Below the pieces are notes generated by a model. It was given only the letters and a program-made list of their open reading frames with translations. It had not been told where the DNA came from and searched no databases. A DNA stretch of 9,935 nt, taken from positions 1 to 9,935 of the forward strand of contig CAZSAT010000190.1 in the NCBI GenBank assembly GCA_964604675.1, written 5' to 3'. Both the position numbers and the translations under genes were made by a program. This stretch comes from CAZSAT01 sp964604675 (lineage in GTDB: Bacteria; Myxococcota_A; UBA796; CAJQPC01). This document shows, one piece after another, positions 6,245 to 9,935 of the stretch (positions are counted from its first letter, which is position 1; each line of letters starts with the position of its first letter).

Positions 6245-7065
6245 TGTCCTACGACGTGGCCTGGCAGGACGACGGCCGTTTCGAGTGCAAGTACGCCATG
6301 CCCGTCTCGATGCGCGAGCGGCTCATCGAGTCCGCAGCGCACATCCAGCCGGACCCGCACGCTCAGGATCTCGGCGACGGCACCTTCGGCTACGTCGTGC
6401 ACAGCGTGTACTTCGACACCCCCGACTTCCACGACTTCTACGGTCGGCTGGACGAAGCCAAGGTGCGGGATCGGCTCCGTGCTCGGACCTACGGCAAGCC
6501 GGGGGACGGCGCGCCGGTGTTCCTCGAGAACAAGCGCAAGCTCGACGACCGCGTGGTGAAGTCGCGCGGCTACATCACCGACGCCGACAGCTGGTGCGCC
6601 ACGGACGAAGCCTGGCCGTGGCGCCGCTGGATGGACAGCGGCAAGCGGAAGGACCGGAGGGTCGCTCGCGACTTCGATCGCCTCGTGGCGGGGGTACGCC
6701 GACCGGTCTCGGTGGTGCACTACGACCGCGAGGTGTGGGTCTCCACGCGTCCGGGCGAACACAAGGTCCGGCTCACCCTGGACCTGCGCATCACCGCCAC
6801 CATCGCGCCCCGGGCCCAGGATCTCTACGCTCCGGGCGATGTCTACCTGATACCCGAGGACTGGATGGTCGTGGAGCTCAAATACGACGGGGACCGGCCC
6901 GGGTGGATGCGCCGCATCGCCCGTGACCTCGGGCTTCGCGCCCACCCCGTGTCCAAGTTCGGCCTGTCGGTCTCGTTCGGTCTGAAGTCCGACCACGCGA
7001 GCGCTCGGCGGTACCTCATGCCCAGGCCTCTGCGGGACCTGGGCTGGGGGCTGGAGGTCCACTGA
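6244..7065 (+). CDS. VTC-domain protein, putative polyphosphate polymerase
   Basis: A 273-residue cytosolic protein without signal or membrane span. Its ATG (6244) shares one base with the preceding TGA, and a GGGGG site (6234-6238) precedes it. The VTC tunnel-fold signatures are in order: RFECKYAMP (E14, K16), YFDT at 56-59, the basic strand R77-x-R79-x-R81-x-Y83, E95-x-K97, K106-x-R108, YDRE at 160-163, R176 and D180 on one strand, E211-x-K213 and SKFG at 237-240. In yeast Vtc4, lysines and arginines lining the tunnel plus a metal-binding Glu polymerise the gamma-phosphate of ATP into polyphosphate. The corresponding basic and acidic positions appear to be kept here, so activity is plausible, though no residue-level alignment was possible. 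VTC proteins in bacteria often adjoin DUF4956 genes, as here. Related CYTH-type tunnel enzymes act on other triphosphates, so the product remains inferred. Confidence 0.9.
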   Translation: MSYDVAWQDDGRFECKYAMPVSMRERLIESAAHIQPDPHAQDLGDGTFGYVVHSVYFDTPDFHDFYGRLDEAKVRDRLRARTYGKPGDGAPVFLENKRKLDDRVVKSRGYITDADSWCATDEAWPWRRWMDSGKRKDRRVARDFDRLVAGVRRPVSVVHYDREVWVSTRPGEHKVRLTLDLRITATIAPRAQDLYAPGDVYLIPEDWMVVELKYDGDRPGWMRRIARDLGLRAHPVSKFGLSVSFGLKSDHASARRYLMPRPLRDLGWGLEVH

Positions 7066-7751
7066 TGGAGCTCGATCTCGCCTTCGGGCAGGCCATCAAC
7101 CTGGGCATCGCGGAGATCTTCCGCGGCCTCTTCCTCGCCGCGGTGCTCGGCATCTGGTCGGCGTTGCTCTACCGGGTGTCCATCCCCAACCGGCTCTTGA
7201 GCCCGGCGCTCCAGGGCAGCCTGGTGCTGCTCGCGATGATCGGCGCGATGATCATGATGGTCATCGGCAACAACGTGGCGCGGGCCTTCTCCCTCGTGGG
7301 CGCCCTGGCGATCATCCGGTTCCGGACGCGCCTGCGTTCGCCCTGGGACATCAGCTTCGTGTTCCTCTCGCTCGCCGTGGGCATCGCCTGCGGGGTGCTG
7401 GCCTACCGGGTGGCACTCGTGGGCGCGACGATGATCACGCTCGTGGTGTTGGGGCTCTACGCGATGAACCTCGCGGGGGTCAAGGGCGACGTGCACCTCC
7501 TGCGCGTCGATCTCGCGGCCTGGCAGGGCACCGAGAAGGAGCTCTTCGCGGCGATGGACCCGCACGTCCGGCAACGCTGGATGACCGAAGCCCGCTCGCT
7601 CCGGTTCGGCGAGACCTTGAGCTACCGCTACCGCGTGGTCATGCGCGCCGACGGCAGCGTGGAGGGCCTGCTCAGAGCGCTCGCCGACCTGGAGGGGGTC
7701 GAGCGGGTGGTCTTCGATGCCGATGACGAGGGTACCGGGCAGTCGGATTGA
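7065..7751 (+). CDS. DUF4956 multi-pass membrane protein
   Basis: A 228-residue protein starting at ATG 7065, one base overlapping the VTC stop, with a strong GGAGG (7053-7057) 7 bases upstream. About four membrane spans lie near 21-36, 51-68, 95-113 and 116-135. The family hallmark ARAFSLVGALAIIRFRT (72-88), followed by a D95-containing loop and FVFLSLAVGIACG, sits between spans two and three. The last 90 residues form a soluble domain, presumably cytosolic. The family has no established biochemical role, but its genes are frequent neighbours of VTC-domain genes. In yeast the VTC catalytic subunits need their own membrane domain to move polyphosphate across the vacuole membrane; here the membrane part may be supplied by this separate subunit. 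That comparison is inference from gene order, not from sequence similarity. Confidence 0.9.
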   Translation: MELDLAFGQAINLGIAEIFRGLFLAAVLGIWSALLYRVSIPNRLLSPALQGSLVLLAMIGAMIMMVIGNNVARAFSLVGALAIIRFRTRLRSPWDISFVFLSLAVGIACGVLAYRVALVGATMITLVVLGLYAMNLAGVKGDVHLLRVDLAAWQGTEKELFAAMDPHVRQRWMTEARSLRFGETLSYRYRVVMRADGSVEGLLRALADLEGVERVVFDADDEGTGQSD

Positions 7752-7830
7752 CCGCGCGGCGTGTGCGAGCCACTGCTACACTTTCGTCCCAACGGCGTAC
7801 AGGAAGTCGCCGCCAGCCCACAGGTCGTCC
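7752..7830 (+). promoter_or_regulatory. Possible extended -10 promoter before the beta-helix gene
   Basis: TGC followed by TACACT (7777-7782, with TG at 7774-7775) fits an extended -10 element. TTGACC at 7748 is too far (23-base gap) to serve as its -35. The gap has no terminator-like hairpin after the DUF4956 stop, so read-through from the four-gene operon is also possible. A weak AGG (7822-7824) precedes the ATG at 7831 by 6 bases. Confidence 0.25.
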
Positions 7831-9935
7831 ATGTCTCCTCGTCTCCTCGTGCTCTCGTCCTTGCTCGTCGCCGCGGGGTGCGGCGAGCCGAAGCTCGACT
7901 GGGAAGGCGGTCTGGACACGGGCGCGGTCGGCGACACCGGTCCGACCGGCGGTGACGGTGGCGGCGGTGGAGATGGCGGCGACAGTGGCGGCGACAGTGG
8001 CGGCGACGGCGGCGATGGTGGTGGTCCGGTCGACGACGACGGCGACGGCTTCACGAGCGACGAGGACTGCGACGACAGCGACCCCGAGGTGAACCCCGAC
8101 GGGGAGGAAGGCACCGCCGAGGGCGACGCCAACGGGAAGGACGACGACTGCAACGGCTACGTCGACGATGCCTCGGTCTGCGAAGACGAGACGGGAGACT
8201 GGACGACCATCCAGGAAGGCATCGACGAAGCCCCCGATGGCGCCACGCTGTTGGTGTGCCCCGGCCTCTACGAAGAGGACCTGAGCGTGCTCGGTCGCGA
8301 GATCGCCGTCGTGGCCATCGAGGGCCCCGACGTCACCCGCATCCGGGGAAGCGGCACCACCAGCACCATCACCGTGCAAGGCGCCTTCGACGGAGCGAGC
8401 TTCGAGGGCTTCGCGATCTCGGGGGGCGTGTCCGTGGCGGGTGGCGGCATCACCTGCTCCCAGTCCGATCTCGGGCTCTACGACAACGTCGTCACCGGAA
8501 GCACCGCCACCTACGGCGGCGGCTTCTACGCCACCAGCTGCACCCTCGACGTCGACGGCAACACCTTCAGCGAGAACGAGGCCACCGACCGCGGCGGCGG
8601 CGTGTACCTCGACAGCAGCTCGGGCGCGCTGTCCGCGAACACCATCTCCCACAACGTCGCGGTGGACGGCGGCGGCGGCTTCGTGCGCAACGGCTCGGTG
8701 TCGCTTCTGGAGAACACCTTCGATCAGAACTACGCGTCGAACCCCGACGAAGAGACCTGGTCGGGCCGCGGCGGCGGCGGCGGCGGCCTCTTCACGTGGG
8801 CGAACGTCACCATCGAAGGGAACACCTTCTCGAGCAACGAAGCGTTCGGCGGCGCGGGCGTGTACCTCTATGGAGGCAGCGGTGTGTTCGAAGACAACCT
8901 GGTCCAGGGCAACACCTGCTGGGAAGACGGCGCCGGGCTGTACACGAACCAGTCCAGCTACGACCTCATCGGCAACGAGTTCCGCGAGAACGTCGCCACC
9001 GACGACGCGGGCGGCGCCCGGGTGTACGTGGGCCGGATGCTGGTCCAGGACAACAGCTTCTACGGCAACCAGGCCAGCGACGACGCGGGAGGCCTGAAGC
9101 TCTCGCACTCCGAGAACGAGATCTACGACAACTACTTCGAGGGCAACTCCACCGGCGACGCGGGCGGCGGCATGGAGCTCGACAACGAGACCTCGACCGC
9201 CAGCGGCAACGTCTTCGTCGGCAACAGCGCCACCCGCGGAGCTGGGCTGCACGCCTGGTACAACGAAGGCACCATGACCATCAGCGACAGCGAGTTCTAC
9301 GAGAACTACGCGAGCGACTGCGGTGGTGGCATGCAGGTGGACAACATGGCGCACCGTCTGACCATCCGGAACATGTGGTTCGAGAACAACAGCTCCGGCA
9401 ACGACGGTGCCGCCCTCTGCGTGGACGAGGTCATCCAGACCGAGGACGACAAGAGCACCTGGAGCGAGGAGAGCTACGTCACGATCCAGAACATGGTCGC
9501 GTTCGACAACGACGCGGCGGACCAGGGCGGGGCGATCTACAGCAAGACCGGCCACCTGTTCGTCCTGAACAGCACCTTCGCCCACAACGAAGGCAGCGTA
9601 GGCGGCATCCTGTTGAAGCGGTCGACGCTGGAGCTGAGCAGCAGCATCGTGGCGAACAACGGCGGCTACGGCATCGCGCTCTTCGAGGACGAGGGCCTGG
9701 AGTCGACCGCCACCGGCACGTACAACGACGTCACCGGGCACAGCGACGACTTCTACGGCACCGACTCCTGGGACGGTGCCAACGGCAACATCGACGAAGA
9801 CCCGGACTTCGTGGACGCCCTGGCCGGCGACCTCACGCTGGCGGCCGGCAGTCCTGGCATCGACGCCGGGGATCCCGCGCTGACCGATCCGGACGGCAGC
9901 CGTGCGGACATGGGCGCGTACGGCGGGCCGTACGG
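7831..9935 (+). CDS. Lipoprotein with MopE-type motif and parallel beta-helix, partial
   Basis: Open for 701 codons from ATG 7831 to the window edge. Residues 1-16 are a signal peptide (SPR, then LLVLSSLLVAAG) before lipidated Cys17. A Gly/Asp/Ser linker (about 38-66) leads to a MopE-type metal-binding motif (68-113): DDDGDGF, DCDDSDPE, NPDGEEG, DDDCNGYVDD, a pattern abundant in Myxococcota surface proteins and related to calcium or copper binding. Residues 126-147 (TTIQEGIDEAPDGATLLVCPG) begin a right-handed parallel beta-helix with about ten imperfect coils of the type N-x-F-x-x-N-x-A followed by GGG-x-Y. The end (DPDFVDALAGDLTLAAGSPG, then IDAGDP and MGAYGG) is the usual closing segment of such helices, so little of the protein is probably missing, apart from a possible sorting tail. 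Likely an outer-membrane-attached surface protein for adhesion or polysaccharide contact; no lyase active site is recognisable. It may be the fifth gene of the operon or independent. Confidence 0.88.
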   Translation, partial: MSPRLLVLSSLLVAAGCGEPKLDWEGGLDTGAVGDTGPTGGDGGGGGDGGDSGGDSGGDGGDGGGPVDDDGDGFTSDEDCDDSDPEVNPDGEEGTAEGDANGKDDDCNGYVDDASVCEDETGDWTTIQEGIDEAPDGATLLVCPGLYEEDLSVLGREIAVVAIEGPDVTRIRGSGTTSTITVQGAFDGASFEGFAISGGVSVAGGGITCSQSDLGLYDNVVTGSTATYGGGFYATSCTLDVDGNTFSENEATDRGGGVYLDSSSGALSANTISHNVAVDGGGGFVRNGSVSLLENTFDQNYASNPDEETWSGRGGGGGGLFTWANVTIEGNTFSSNEAFGGAGVYLYGGSGVFEDNLVQGNTCWEDGAGLYTNQSSYDLIGNEFRENVATDDAGGARVYVGRMLVQDNSFYGNQASDDAGGLKLSHSENEIYDNYFEGNSTGDAGGGMELDNETSTASGNVFVGNSATRGAGLHAWYNEGTMTISDSEFYENYASDCGGGMQVDNMAHRLTIRNMWFENNSSGNDGAALCVDEVIQTEDDKSTWSEESYVTIQNMVAFDNDAADQGGAIYSKTGHLFVLNSTFAHNEGSVGGILLKRSTLELSSSIVANNGGYGIALFEDEGLESTATGTYNDVTGHSDDFYGTDSWDGANGNIDEDPDFVDALAGDLTLAAGSPGIDAGDPALTDPDGSRADMGAYGGPY
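7975..8016 (+). repeat. Short in-frame tandem repeat coding Gly-Gly-Asp(-Ser)
   Basis: GGCGGCGACAGT occurs twice in tandem (7975-7998), followed by two 9-base variants without the Ser codon (7999-8016). All units are multiples of three, so changes in copy number would lengthen or shorten the linker between the lipid anchor and the MopE motif without breaking the frame. Confidence 0.8.

Noticed and set aside
7672..9741. Long minus-strand open frame over the beta-helix gene
   Set aside because: The translation is Val/Ala-rich without motifs and mirrors the Asn/Asp/Gly repeats of the real plus-strand protein; it also runs into the end of the DUF4956 gene.

Overview
The window is strongly GC-rich and looks like a chromosomal piece of a Myxococcota-type (delta-proteobacterial) predator or social bacterium. 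Three things point there: a MopE-type Asp-rich metal-binding motif in the protein at the right edge, a MYXO-CTERM-like C-terminal sorting tail on the beta-propeller protein at 3511-4563, and several secreted lipoproteins of myxobacterial style. No tRNA, rRNA, transposon or CRISPR array was seen. This assignment is inference; no marker gene is present.

Left part, minus strand (1-4563). From right to left lie a secreted beta-propeller-like protein with a MYXO-CTERM-like tail (3511-4563), an acidic lipoprotein of unknown function (2632-3426), a non-coding stretch with hairpins and two identical 85-bp direct repeats (2234-2631), and a large protein cut by the window edge that fuses a family-4-type glycosyltransferase to a radical SAM/SPASM domain (1-2233). 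The long plus-strand frames over these genes are GC-driven shadows.

Right part, plus strand (4647-9935). From a divergent start region, four genes run head to tail with 4-nt, 1-nt and 1-nt overlaps: a lamin-tail-domain lipoprotein (4647-5165), an HlyD-type membrane-fusion protein (5162-6244), a VTC-domain protein of the polyphosphate-polymerase fold (6244-7065) and a DUF4956 multi-pass membrane protein (7065-7751). They are followed by a partial lipoprotein with a MopE-type motif and a right-handed beta-helix (7831 to the edge).

The most interesting unit is the four-gene operon. VTC and DUF4956 proteins are known genomic neighbours in bacteria, often near CotH-type kinases that carry lamin-tail domains. 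Here CotH is absent, while an envelope-spanning HlyD-type adaptor and a small lamin-tail lipoprotein are tightly co-translated with them. A reasonable hypothesis is a cell-envelope machine in which the cytosolic VTC enzyme makes a phosphate polymer (or a related tunnel-enzyme product), DUF4956 anchors it and provides a membrane path, and the adaptor and lipoprotein link it to the periplasm or outer membrane. The sequence supports the gene content and coupling; the function is inferred.
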